In this document: positions 1-5,536 of the stretch, one piece after another
Layout: every line of letters begins with the position of its first letter
How positions within the stretch are numbered: the stretch's first letter is position 1
Program-made: the position numbers and the translations under genes
Notes under the pieces: model-generated
The model's database searches: none
What the model saw: only the letters and a program-made list of their open reading frames with translations
Told to the model about the DNA's origin: nothing
Source: Bacilli bacterium
GTDB lineage: Bacteria; Bacillota_I; Bacilli_A; RF39; UBA660
Length of the DNA stretch: 5,536 nucleotides
NCBI GenBank assembly: GCA_017470045.1
Contig: JAFUFG010000075.1
Coordinates: forward strand, 1 to 5,536
Reading direction: 5' to 3'

Positions 1-2712
1 ATTGATGAAGTTAAGAAAGTAACAGATATGATGGGTCAATTTATTGATTTTGATGATCCTTATGTTACTTGTGATAATGATTATATCGAATCTGAGTGGT
101 GGATTGTTGATCAATTAAATAAAAAAGGATTAATCTACTATGGAAATAAGGTATTACCATATTGTCCTAGATGTGGAACAGAACTTGCTTCTCATGAAGT
201 ATCTCAAGGATATAAAGAAGTATCTGTTAATACGGTAATTGTTCCATTTAAGTTAGTTGATGAAGATACTTATGTATTAGTTTGGACAACAACACCATGG
301 ACTTTAATGGCAAATGTTGCTTTATGTGTTAATCCAGATTTAACTTATATCAAAGCTAATAGTAAGGGATATCACTTTATTGTTGCAGAAGACTTAGCAA
401 ATTCTGTTTTAGGAGAAGAATACGAAGTAGTTGAAACTTATAAAGGAACAGATTTAGTTGGTAAGAAATACGAACAATTAATGCCTTTTGTTAAAGTAGA
501 AGGAAAAGCATTTGAAATCTTAGCAGATTCTTATGTTACTGCTGCTGATGGTACTGGTATCGTTCATATTGCTCCTGCTTATGGTGAGGATGATAACCGA
601 GTTGCTCGTGCAAATGATATTACTTTTGTAAATCCAGTAGGAAAAGATGGATGCTATACAGAAGGACCTTGGGAAGGTAGATTAGTTACTGATCCAGAAC
701 TTGAGATTGATATTATTAAATATCTTAAGGGTGAAGATAAGTTATTTAAAAAGATTAAAATGACTCACGATTATCCTCATTGTTGGAGATGTAAACAACC
801 ACTAGTTTATTATGCAAAACCAGCTTGGTATGTTAAGAATACTGCTTGCAAACAAGAAATCATTGATAATAATAAAAAGATTAATTGGTTCCCTGATTAT
901 GTTGGTGAAAAGAGATTTAATAACTGGTTAGAGAATATGATTGATTGGGGTATTTCTAGAAATCGTTATTGGGGTTGTCCATTACCAATTTGGACTTGTG
1001 ATTGTGGTCATTTTGAAACAATTGGTAGTGTTGCTGAATTAAAAGAAAAAGCAATTGAAGAAGTTCCAGAGGATTTAGAATTACATAGACCATATGTGGA
1101 TAACTTCCATATTACTTGTCCAAAATGTGGTAAGAAGATGAGTCGTGTTCTTGATGTTATGGATGTATGGTTTGACTCTGGTGCAATGCCTTATGCTCAA
1201 TATCATTATCCATTTGAAAATAAAGAATTATTTGAGTCTCAATTTCCTGCAGACTTTATTGCAGAAGGTGTTGATCAAACTCGTGGATGGTTCTATGTAT
1301 TGTTAGTTTTATCTTCTTTAATTAGTGGTACATCTAGTTTTAAAAACGTTGTTGTTAATGATATGATGTTAGATGCTCATGGTAAGAAGATGTCTAAGTC
1401 CGTTGGTAATATTATTAATCCAGTAGAAATTATGACACAATATGGTGCAGATACAATTCGTTTCTATATGATGTATACTTCTCCAGTATGGACTCCATTA
1501 CGATTCGATGAGAATGGGGTAAAAGAAGTTTACTCTAAGTATATTTCTACTTTAAAGAATGCTTATTCTTTCTTCGAAATGTATGCAAATGCTGATCATA
1601 TTGATCCTAGAGAATATAATATTCCAGTAGAAAAACGTGAATTAATTGACCGTTGGTTAATTTCTAAATTAAATCGTTTAGTTAAGAATGTTACAGAAGC
1701 AATGGAAGAATATGACTTGAATAAAGCTACAAAATACATTGTTCCATTCTTAAATGATGATTTATCAAACTGGTATATCCGTAGTAATCGTCGTCGTTTC
1801 TGGGATTCTGAATTAACAGATTCTAAGAAAGCTGTATATTTAACTACCTATGAAGTATTAGAAACATTATGTCGTTTATGTGCTCCTATTACTCCATTTG
1901 TTACAGAAGAAGTTTATACAAAATTAACTGGAGAAGAATCTGTTCATTTAGCTGATTATCCTACTTATGATGAAAAATTAATCGATACTGCAGTAGAAGA
2001 AAAAATGGATTTAGTTCGTGATATCTGTAGTTTAGGAAGACATGCAAGAGAAGAAGTTAATATTAAAGTACGTCAACCAATCTCTAATTTAATCTTACCT
2101 GCATTAGATAAGACTATTATGGGTGATTTAGATTTTGTTGTTAAAGAAGAATTAAATGTAAAAGAAATTACTTATCAAGAAGATATGAGTGAATACTTAG
2201 AGTATATTGTTAAACCAAACTTTAAAGAACTTGGTAAGACATTAGGACCTAAGATGAAATCTTTACAAGAATTAATGAAAAACTTTGGAACAAAAGAAGC
2301 TAATGAAATTAAGAATGGTGGGCTTGTTGTTACTCTTGATGGAGAAGATTTCAAATTAACAGAAGATATGGTTGTTATTACATTACAACAAAAAGAAGGA
2401 TATGCTTCTGTTGTTAATGATCGTACTTGTGTTGTATTAGATACTACTTTAACAGAAGAGTTAATTATAGAAGGTCTTGCTCGTGAATTTGTTCGTACCG
2501 TTCAAGCATTACGTAAGGATGCTGACTTTAACATTACTGATCATATTATTGTTTCTTATAATGGTACTGATAAAGTAAAAGAAATGATGAATAAATATTA
2601 TGATTATGTTATGGGAGAAGTTTTAGGAGACAAACTTGTAGAACTTAAAGATGAACCTGTAGACGAATTAAATGATGAAAAAGTAGTTATTAAAGTTGAA
2701 AGAGTAAAGTAA
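1..2712 (+). CDS. ileS: Isoleucyl-tRNA synthetase, type 2-like, 5'-truncated by window edge
   Basis: This cytoplasmic class I synthetase charges tRNA-Ile with isoleucine and edits mischarged valine. The frame is open from base 1, giving 903 residues here (numbered from base 1). The ATG at 28 is internal; roughly 125-140 N-terminal residues, including the HIGH motif, are missing. Visible in order: CPRCG (55-59); the editing-domain WTTTPW (95-100) and GTGIVHIAPAYGEDD (184-198); CWRC (261-264); WGISRNRYWG (316-325); a second cysteine set, C333/C335 and C373/C376; DVWFDSG (388-394); AEGVDQTRGWFY (421-432); KMSKS (463-467); and the anticodon-binding-domain WYIRSNRRRFW (591-601). A lysine/glutamate-rich C-terminal domain follows. 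The paired cysteines match the two zinc sites expected of Thermus/eukaryote-like enzymes. The long C-terminal tail without a terminal cysteine finger also points to the type 2 subfamily, which is generally less sensitive to mupirocin (family knowledge, not tested here). It ends in tandem TAA stops before a terminator. Any T-box leader would lie upstream, out of view. Identity is near certain; the subtype is likely. Confidence 0.97.
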   Translation: MDEVKKVTDMMGQFIDFDDPYVTCDNDYIESEWWIVDQLNKKGLIYYGNKVLPYCPRCGTELASHEVSQGYKEVSVNTVIVPFKLVDEDTYVLVWTTTPWTLMANVALCVNPDLTYIKANSKGYHFIVAEDLANSVLGEEYEVVETYKGTDLVGKKYEQLMPFVKVEGKAFEILADSYVTAADGTGIVHIAPAYGEDDNRVARANDITFVNPVGKDGCYTEGPWEGRLVTDPELEIDIIKYLKGEDKLFKKIKMTHDYPHCWRCKQPLVYYAKPAWYVKNTACKQEIIDNNKKINWFPDYVGEKRFNNWLENMIDWGISRNRYWGCPLPIWTCDCGHFETIGSVAELKEKAIEEVPEDLELHRPYVDNFHITCPKCGKKMSRVLDVMDVWFDSGAMPYAQYHYPFENKELFESQFPADFIAEGVDQTRGWFYVLLVLSSLISGTSSFKNVVVNDMMLDAHGKKMSKSVGNIINPVEIMTQYGADTIRFYMMYTSPVWTPLRFDENGVKEVYSKYISTLKNAYSFFEMYANADHIDPREYNIPVEKRELIDRWLISKLNRLVKNVTEAMEEYDLNKATKYIVPFLNDDLSNWYIRSNRRRFWDSELTDSKKAVYLTTYEVLETLCRLCAPITPFVTEEVYTKLTGEESVHLADYPTYDEKLIDTAVEEKMDLVRDICSLGRHAREEVNIKVRQPISNLILPALDKTIMGDLDFVVKEELNVKEITYQEDMSEYLEYIVKPNFKELGKTLGPKMKSLQELMKNFGTKEANEIKNGGLVVTLDGEDFKLTEDMVVITLQQKEGYASVVNDRTCVVLDTTLTEELIIEGLAREFVRTVQALRKDADFNITDHIIVSYNGTDKVKEMMNKYYDYVMGEVLGDKLVELKDEPVDELNDEKVVIKVERVK

Positions 2713-2713
2713 T

Positions 2714-2741
2714 AAGAGGATAGTTTTATCCTCTTTTTTTT
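2714..2741 (+). terminator. Intrinsic terminator of ileS
   Basis: A perfect 9-bp stem (AAGAGGATA, 2714-2722, with TATCCTCTT, 2727-2735) closes a GTTT loop and runs into eight consecutive T residues (2734-2741). It begins 1 base after the first ileS stop and overlaps the second tandem stop codon (2713-2715). Stem, small loop and U-tract are the textbook form, so it should end most ileS transcripts. Its last T is also the first base of the next gene's extended -10 element. Confidence 0.93.
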
Positions 2742-2749
2742 GATATAAT
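2741..2749 (+). promoter_or_regulatory. Extended -10 promoter for the four-gene run
   Basis: TGATATAAT is a perfect TGN extension followed by a consensus -10 hexamer (2744-2749). A -35 element 16-18 bp upstream would fall inside the terminator hairpin (about 2720-2727), and nothing there resembles TTGACA, so recognition would rely on the extended -10. Transcription should start near 2756, leaving only about 16 nt before the preferred start codon at 2772. Housekeeping sigma-A use is inferred from the consensus. Confidence 0.8.
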
Positions 2750-2757
2750 CTTAGAAG

Positions 2758-2762
2758 AGAGG
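2758..2762 (+). promoter_or_regulatory. Ribosome binding site that decides the start of the thioredoxin-like gene
   Basis: AGAGG is the best Shine-Dalgarno match here. In-frame ATGs lie at 2763 (0 nt after it), 2766 (3 nt) and 2772 (9 nt). Only 2772 has workable spacing, and it leaves a more reasonable leader from the predicted transcription start near 2756. Initiation at 2763 would be almost leaderless and would add just MMD to the protein. Confidence 0.7.
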
Positions 2763-2771
2763 ATGATGGAT

Positions 2772-3200
2772 ATGAAGGGGAGTAAAGATAAGGAGTTTAT
2801 CGAACTTCGTAATCGCTTTTTTATCGGATTGTTTATTGCTTGTATTATTGGTGCTGTAGTAATACTCTTATTTTTTCAAAGATTTACATTTGGTATTGGA
2901 ATATCTTCAAAGATGATGCAAAAACAGGATTTTGTGATTTATATTGATTCTTATGATTGTGGAGATTCATGCGATAAAGTAAAGAAATTATTGGATCAGA
3001 AAAATGTAAAATATGAGTCTTTAAAAATTGATTCACAAGAAGCGGATAATCTTTTAGAAAAGTATAAAATTACCAATACTGTAGAAGTTGTTCCAGCTGT
3101 TATTTATATTAAAGATGGAAAAGTTTATTCTTCTATGTTTGAAGTTACGAATTTAGAAGAATTAGAATTGTTCTTAAAGAATTATCAATTGAGTAAGTAG
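2772..3200 (+). CDS. Membrane-anchored thioredoxin-fold protein with C-x3-C motif
   Basis: A 142-residue protein from ATG 2772 (145 from the alternative ATG 2763). A charged, net-basic N-terminus (K2, K5, K7, R13, R15) precedes one hydrophobic segment at about 16-35, with no lipobox or obvious cleavage site. This predicts an N-in signal anchor with the rest outside the cell. From about residue 53 the pattern is thioredoxin/glutaredoxin-like: beta strand FVIYID, a cysteine pair in DCGDSCDKVKKLL (C63 and C67), a second strand around YESLKID, and a cis-proline-like VVPAVIYI (P108) followed by KDGK. The pair is spaced C-x3-C rather than the usual C-x2-C. The role is probably thiol-disulfide exchange or a structural disulfide at the outer membrane face; the partner is unknown. 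It is first in the run behind its own promoter, with only 7 bp to the next gene. The fold is likely; redox activity is unproven. Confidence 0.8.
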   Translation: MKGSKDKEFIELRNRFFIGLFIACIIGAVVILLFFQRFTFGIGISSKMMQKQDFVIYIDSYDCGDSCDKVKKLLDQKNVKYESLKIDSQEADNLLEKYKITNTVEVVPAVIYIKDGKVYSSMFEVTNLEELELFLKNYQLSK

Positions 3201-3204
3201 GTGA
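3199..3204 (+). promoter_or_regulatory. Ribosome binding site of the SDR gene, overlapping the previous stop
   Basis: AGGTGA uses the last two bases of the preceding TAG stop (3198-3200) and lies 3 nt before ATG 3208. The overlap suggests that ribosomes ending on the thioredoxin-like gene could reinitiate on the reductase gene. Confidence 0.6.
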
Positions 3205-3207
3205 AGT

Positions 3208-3948
3208 ATGAGTAAAGTAGCATTAGTAACGGGAAGTAACCGTGGGATAGGTAGAGCAATTATTGAAGAGTTTGCAAAGAATGGCTTGGATGTTGTTATT
3301 AATTATTGTCACCATGAAGCAGAGGCTAAAAAATTACAGACGATTATTTCAAAACAATATAATGTTTCTGTTATGGTTGTGAAATGTGATATTTCGGATG
3401 AAGATCAAGTAGAAAAAATGGTTAATGATATCTGTGATACATTTGGTGGAATCGATATCTTAGTGAATAATGCATCTGTTTGTCGTGATTCTTTGTTTAT
3501 GGATAAGAAAATAAAAGAAGTAAAAAGAATTTTCGATGTTAATGTAATCGGAACTTATTTGGTAAGTAAATATGTTGCGAAGATTATGATGGAGAAAAAA
3601 TCTGGTAAGATTATTAATATTGCATCTACGAATGCGATTGATACGTATTATCCAGAGGGTTGGGATTATGATGCTTCAAAAGCTGGCGTTGTATCTTTAA
3701 CTCATAATATGGCAAGGGAGTTTGCTCCTCATATTCAAGTGAATTGTGTATGCCCTGGATGGGTTCGTACGGATATGAATAAAGAATTGACATATGATCA
3801 AGTTCAAGATTATAATAAGCAAATATTGCTAGGGCGTTTTGCAGAACCAGAGGAAATTGCTAAAGTAGTGGTTTTCTTGGCAAGCAAGGCTGCTAGTTAT
3901 GTTAATGATTCTATTATTCGTGTAGATGGTGGAAAATTTAATGAGTAG
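3208..3948 (+). CDS. FabG-like short-chain dehydrogenase/reductase (SDR)
   Basis: This 246-residue protein has the usual length of classical SDR enzymes, which oxidise or reduce a carbonyl/hydroxyl with NAD(P)(H) in the cytoplasm. Visible are the cofactor motif TGSNRGIG (8-15), a strand ending INY (31-33), CDIS (60-63) for the adenine site, NNAS (87-90, usually NNAG), N112 in VNVIGT, S140 in IINIAS, the catalytic Y154 and K158 (YDASK), and CPGWVRTDM (182-190). The C-terminus is SIIRVDGG. The full Asn-Ser-Tyr-Lys tetrad is therefore present, although Ser to Tyr is 14 residues rather than the 13 of E. coli FabG. R12 hints at NADPH preference. It resembles 3-oxoacyl-ACP reductase, but no fatty-acid genes are adjacent, so the substrate is unassigned and fabG is not claimed. 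It sits 7 bp after the thioredoxin-like gene and 9 bp before the PLP gene. Confidence 0.92.
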   Translation: MSKVALVTGSNRGIGRAIIEEFAKNGLDVVINYCHHEAEAKKLQTIISKQYNVSVMVVKCDISDEDQVEKMVNDICDTFGGIDILVNNASVCRDSLFMDKKIKEVKRIFDVNVIGTYLVSKYVAKIMMEKKSGKIINIASTNAIDTYYPEGWDYDASKAGVVSLTHNMAREFAPHIQVNCVCPGWVRTDMNKELTYDQVQDYNKQILLGRFAEPEEIAKVVVFLASKAASYVNDSIIRVDGGKFNE

Positions 3949-3951
3949 AGG
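3947..3951 (+). promoter_or_regulatory. Ribosome binding site of the YnbB-like gene, overlapping the SDR stop
   Basis: AGAGG shares its first two bases with the SDR stop TAG (3946-3948) and lies 6 nt before ATG 3958, a good spacing that supports this start and suggests coupling to translation of the reductase. Confidence 0.65.
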
Positions 3952-3957
3952 TGTATT

Positions 3958-5208
3958 ATGTATCAAGAGTTAGGAATTCGTGAAAGTACAGTTAAACTAG
4001 TTAAAGACTGTGAAAAAGAATTAAAAGAAAGATTTGCTGAAATCGATGAGATGAGTGAATATAATAGTTTAAGAGTATTAAGTAGTTTTCATAAATTTGA
4101 AGTAAGTGAAGCACATTTTAATGCGACTACTGGTTATGGTTATAATGATTTAGGAAGAGATACAATTGAAAAAATCTTTGCAGATATCTTTGGTTGTGAA
4201 GATGCTATTGTTCGTAGTCAGTTTATTTCTGGGTCACATGCTTTAACCGTATGTTTCTTCGGATTACTTCGTCCAGGAGACTTATTATTAAGTATTTGTG
4301 GAAAACCATATGATACTTTAGATGAAGTAATTGGAATAGTTGATAATCCATCTTCTTTAAAAAGTTTTGGAGTAGAGTATGATCAAATTGATTTGATTGA
4401 TGATGATTTTGATTATGATCGTATTAAGGAATATATTACAACGCATAAGGTTAAAGTAATTGAAATTCAAAGAAGTAAAGGATATTCTACTAGAGCAAGT
4501 CTTACATTAGATAAAGTAAAAAGAGTTATTGATTTTATTAAGAATATTGATCATGATATTATCATCATGGTAGATAATTGTTATTGCGAATTTGTTAGTC
4601 GTGAGGAACCAGTTGCTATTGGTGCAGATGTTATGGTTGGTTCTCTTATAAAGAACTTAGGTGGAGGAATTGCTCCAAATGGTGCTTATATTGCTGGTAG
4701 ACATGATTTAATTGAGTTATGTGCAGAACGATTAACTCTACCAGGGGAAGGAAGAGAAGTTGGTCCGTCTCTTGGAATTAATAAACAAATTTTACAAGGA
4801 TTATTCTTTGCTCCTAGTGTTGTTGCTAGTGCTTTAAAAACAGCAATTCTTGCTAGTAAAGTTTTAGAAAAATTAGGATATTCTGTAGATCCTACTTGGG
4901 ATGCTGAAAGAGCAGATATCGTTCAAAATATTGCTTTTGGTGATCCTAATTTATTAATCGAATTTACAAGGGGAATTCAACAAGCATCTCCAATTGATTC
5001 AAATGCATTGGTAGAGCCTTCTGATATGCCAGGATACTTAGATCAAATTATTATGGCTGCAGGAGCTTTCACACAAGGTTCTTCTATTGAATTATCGTGT
5101 GATGGTCCAATTCGTTCTCCATATATTGCTTATATGCAAGGTGGAATTACTTATGATTATGGAAAATTGGGGTTAATGAAAGCGGTTGATCGTATTATTA
5201 AGGAGTAG
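3958..5208 (+). CDS. YnbB-type PLP-dependent protein (methionine gamma-lyase family, 'aluminium resistance' family)
   Basis: A complete 416-residue protein, the expected length for the family of Bacillus YnbB (Pfam Met_gamma_lyase), a fold type I PLP family related to Cys/Met metabolism enzymes. Signatures in order: HFNATTGYGYNDLGRDTIEKIFA (53-75), with Y60 and Y62 near the expected active site; RSQFISGSHAL (86-96), with S91-G92-S93-H94 in the phosphate-binding region; the PLP-ring aspartate D206 in MVDNCYCEF; the probable Schiff-base lysine K232 in GSLIKNLGGG; and LPGEGREVGPSLG (261-273). A conserved-looking C-terminus holds SSIELSCDGPIRSPY (375-389) and MQGGITYDYGK (393-403). All expected catalytic residues are present, so it looks functional. 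Members are annotated as carbon-sulfur lyases mainly by homology, and the true substrate is poorly established. In Bacillus ynbB lies near glnR; here it follows an SDR gene by 9 bp, so the context differs. Family assignment is firm; the reaction is not. Confidence 0.93.
   Translation: MYQELGIRESTVKLVKDCEKELKERFAEIDEMSEYNSLRVLSSFHKFEVSEAHFNATTGYGYNDLGRDTIEKIFADIFGCEDAIVRSQFISGSHALTVCFFGLLRPGDLLLSICGKPYDTLDEVIGIVDNPSSLKSFGVEYDQIDLIDDDFDYDRIKEYITTHKVKVIEIQRSKGYSTRASLTLDKVKRVIDFIKNIDHDIIIMVDNCYCEFVSREEPVAIGADVMVGSLIKNLGGGIAPNGAYIAGRHDLIELCAERLTLPGEGREVGPSLGINKQILQGLFFAPSVVASALKTAILASKVLEKLGYSVDPTWDAERADIVQNIAFGDPNLLIEFTRGIQQASPIDSNALVEPSDMPGYLDQIIMAAGAFTQGSSIELSCDGPIRSPYIAYMQGGITYDYGKLGLMKAVDRIIKE
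5200..5205 (+). promoter_or_regulatory. Ribosome binding site of the terminal membrane-protein gene, inside the YnbB-like gene
   Basis: AAGGAG, the strongest Shine-Dalgarno match in the window, forms the last two codons of the YnbB-like gene (Lys-Glu) directly before its TAG stop, and lies 9 nt before ATG 5215. It fixes the start of the final partial gene. Confidence 0.8.
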
Positions 5209-5214
5209 TGTGAT

Positions 5215-5536
5215 ATGTTGGCTTTTTTTGGTGTTTTATTAGTTCTTGTTGTGATTTATTTACTTCTTAGTTTATTCTTTATTATTTTTGGAATTGTTGG
5301 ATTATGGAGAATGTTTGAAAAAGCAGGAGAAGAAGGATGGAAATGTTTTATTCCTATCTACAACATCTATGTTTTGTGTACCATTATTGGAGTTTCTCCT
5401 TACTGGTTATTATTTGTATTTATTGCGAGCTTTCTAAATGCGGTTCCTGTTTTTGGCAATATTATCAGTATCGTTTCTTCTATTTATTTCGGTGTATTGG
5501 TTGCGGTTAGTACAGCAAAATCTTTTGGAAAATCGG
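5215..5536 (+). CDS. Multi-pass membrane protein, DUF5684-like, 3'-truncated by window edge
   Basis: The frame opens at ATG 5215 and is still open at the last base, giving 107 visible residues. It starts 6 bp after the YnbB-like stop with a strong Shine-Dalgarno site. A long hydrophobic helix (about 3-30) is followed by a short amphipathic loop, WRMFEKAGEEGWKCFIPIYN (31-50). More hydrophobic stretches lie at about 51-75 and 77-98, and the visible part ends TAKSFGK. The 'W-x-MF-x-KAG-x-x-GWK-x-x-IPIYN' loop and the 'AKSFGK' end are what I recall for the DUF5684 family of small bacterial membrane proteins, sometimes found with signal peptidases. No function is established. There are no catalytic residues to point to, and the C-terminus is unseen, so a fused downstream domain cannot be excluded. 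Membrane location is confident; the family assignment is from memory. Confidence 0.8.
   Translation, partial: MLAFFGVLLVLVVIYLLLSLFFIIFGIVGLWRMFEKAGEEGWKCFIPIYNIYVLCTIIGVSPYWLLFVFIASFLNAVPVFGNIISIVSSIYFGVLVAVSTAKSFGKS

Larger units (their letters stand above)
2726..2766 (+). other. Alternative RNA helix sequestering the downstream ribosome binding site
   Basis: Bases 2726-2739 (terminator 3' arm plus U-tract) can pair continuously with 2753-2766 (Shine-Dalgarno region and first ATG) around a 13-nt loop. This gives 14 pairs, of which three are G-U (2727/2765, 2735/2757, 2738/2754); the core ATCCTCT/AGAGGAT is perfect. It is mutually exclusive with the terminator hairpin and can exist only in transcripts reading through from ileS, because promoter-derived RNA starting near 2756 lacks the upstream strand. 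The pairing is seen directly; a regulatory role is inference, and purine-rich SD against T-tract pairing can arise by chance. Confidence 0.35.
2741..5536 (+). other. Probable four-gene operon (Trx-like, SDR, YnbB-like, DUF5684-like)
   Basis: One promoter at 2741-2749 precedes four codirectional genes with gaps of 7, 9 and 6 bp. I saw no terminator or promoter between them, and the Shine-Dalgarno site of genes two to four overlaps or abuts the preceding stop. Cotranscription is strongly suggested. The operon may continue past the window. A shared pathway is not demonstrated. Confidence 0.75.

Noticed and set aside
28..33. ATG-ATG at 28 as the true start of ileS
   Set aside because: The same frame is open upstream to base 1 and encodes family-like sequence (IDEVKKVTD), there is no Shine-Dalgarno site before it, and the essential HIGH-motif region would be missing.
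2763..2768. First ATGs (2763, 2766) as the start of the thioredoxin-like gene
   Set aside because: The AGAGG site ends at 2762, giving spacings of 0 and 3 nt; ATG 2772 has 9 nt. The difference is only one to three residues, so it remains a modest uncertainty.
2772..2880. Lipoprotein signal peptide, because a Cys lies in the hydrophobic segment (C24)
   Set aside because: The residues around the Cys (IACIIG) sit in the middle of the hydrophobic stretch with more hydrophobic sequence after it, unlike a lipobox at the end of the h-region; a signal anchor fits better.
3208..3948. Naming the SDR fabG
   Set aside because: Motifs fit the broad FabG-like group, but no acyl-carrier or fatty-acid genes adjoin it and the active-site loop differs, so the substrate is undetermined.
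1..5536. Mollicute genetic code (TGA as Trp), prompted by low GC and the absence of TGA stops
   Set aside because: All Trp codons in the genes are TGG and no in-frame TGA occurs in over 1,700 codons. Four TAA/TAG stops are too few to infer anything about TGA.
1..5536. CRISPR array, insertion sequence, tRNA or phage-like island
   Set aside because: No spaced direct repeats, transposase-like frames, inverted terminal repeats or tRNA cloverleaf were seen; genes fill almost the whole window on one strand.

Overview
The window is a low-GC, gene-dense bacterial chromosome segment with every gene on the + strand. The AT-rich codon use, purine-rich Shine-Dalgarno sites, classic intrinsic terminator and extended -10 promoter suggest a low-GC member of the Bacillota. 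A YnbB-type PLP enzyme and a type 2-like isoleucyl-tRNA synthetase fit this. A Bacilli/Erysipelotrichia-like or uncultured gut lineage is plausible, but the genus cannot be named from the sequence alone. Trp is always TGG and no TGA occurs inside the long reading frames, so there is no sign of mollicute-style reassignment of TGA.

Region 1 (1-2712) is the 3' part of ileS. The frame is open to the window edge, and the N-terminal Rossmann segment with the HIGH motif lies outside. The gene ends with tandem TAA stops and a strong intrinsic terminator (2714-2741).

Region 2 (2741-5536) starts with a TGATATAAT extended -10 whose first base is the last T of the terminator. It drives a tight run of four genes with gaps of 7, 9 and 6 bp: a membrane-anchored thioredoxin-fold protein with an unusual C-x3-C motif, a FabG-like short-chain dehydrogenase/reductase, a YnbB-type 'methionine gamma-lyase family' PLP protein, and a multi-pass membrane protein resembling DUF5684 that runs off the window end. 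Each downstream Shine-Dalgarno site overlaps or touches the previous stop codon, which favours one transcript with translational coupling.

The synthetase is housekeeping. The four-gene run has no established joint role. An extracytoplasmic thiol protein, a reductase and a PLP enzyme of the Cys/Met-metabolism fold could suggest thiol or sulfur metabolism, but that is inference from adjacency only. The least expected structural details are the C-x3-C spacing and an alternative RNA helix in which the terminator's 3' arm and U-tract could pair with the ribosome binding site of the thioredoxin-like gene. No CRISPR array, RNA gene, insertion sequence or clear horizontal-transfer boundary was seen, and no gene-free stretch exceeds 300 bases.
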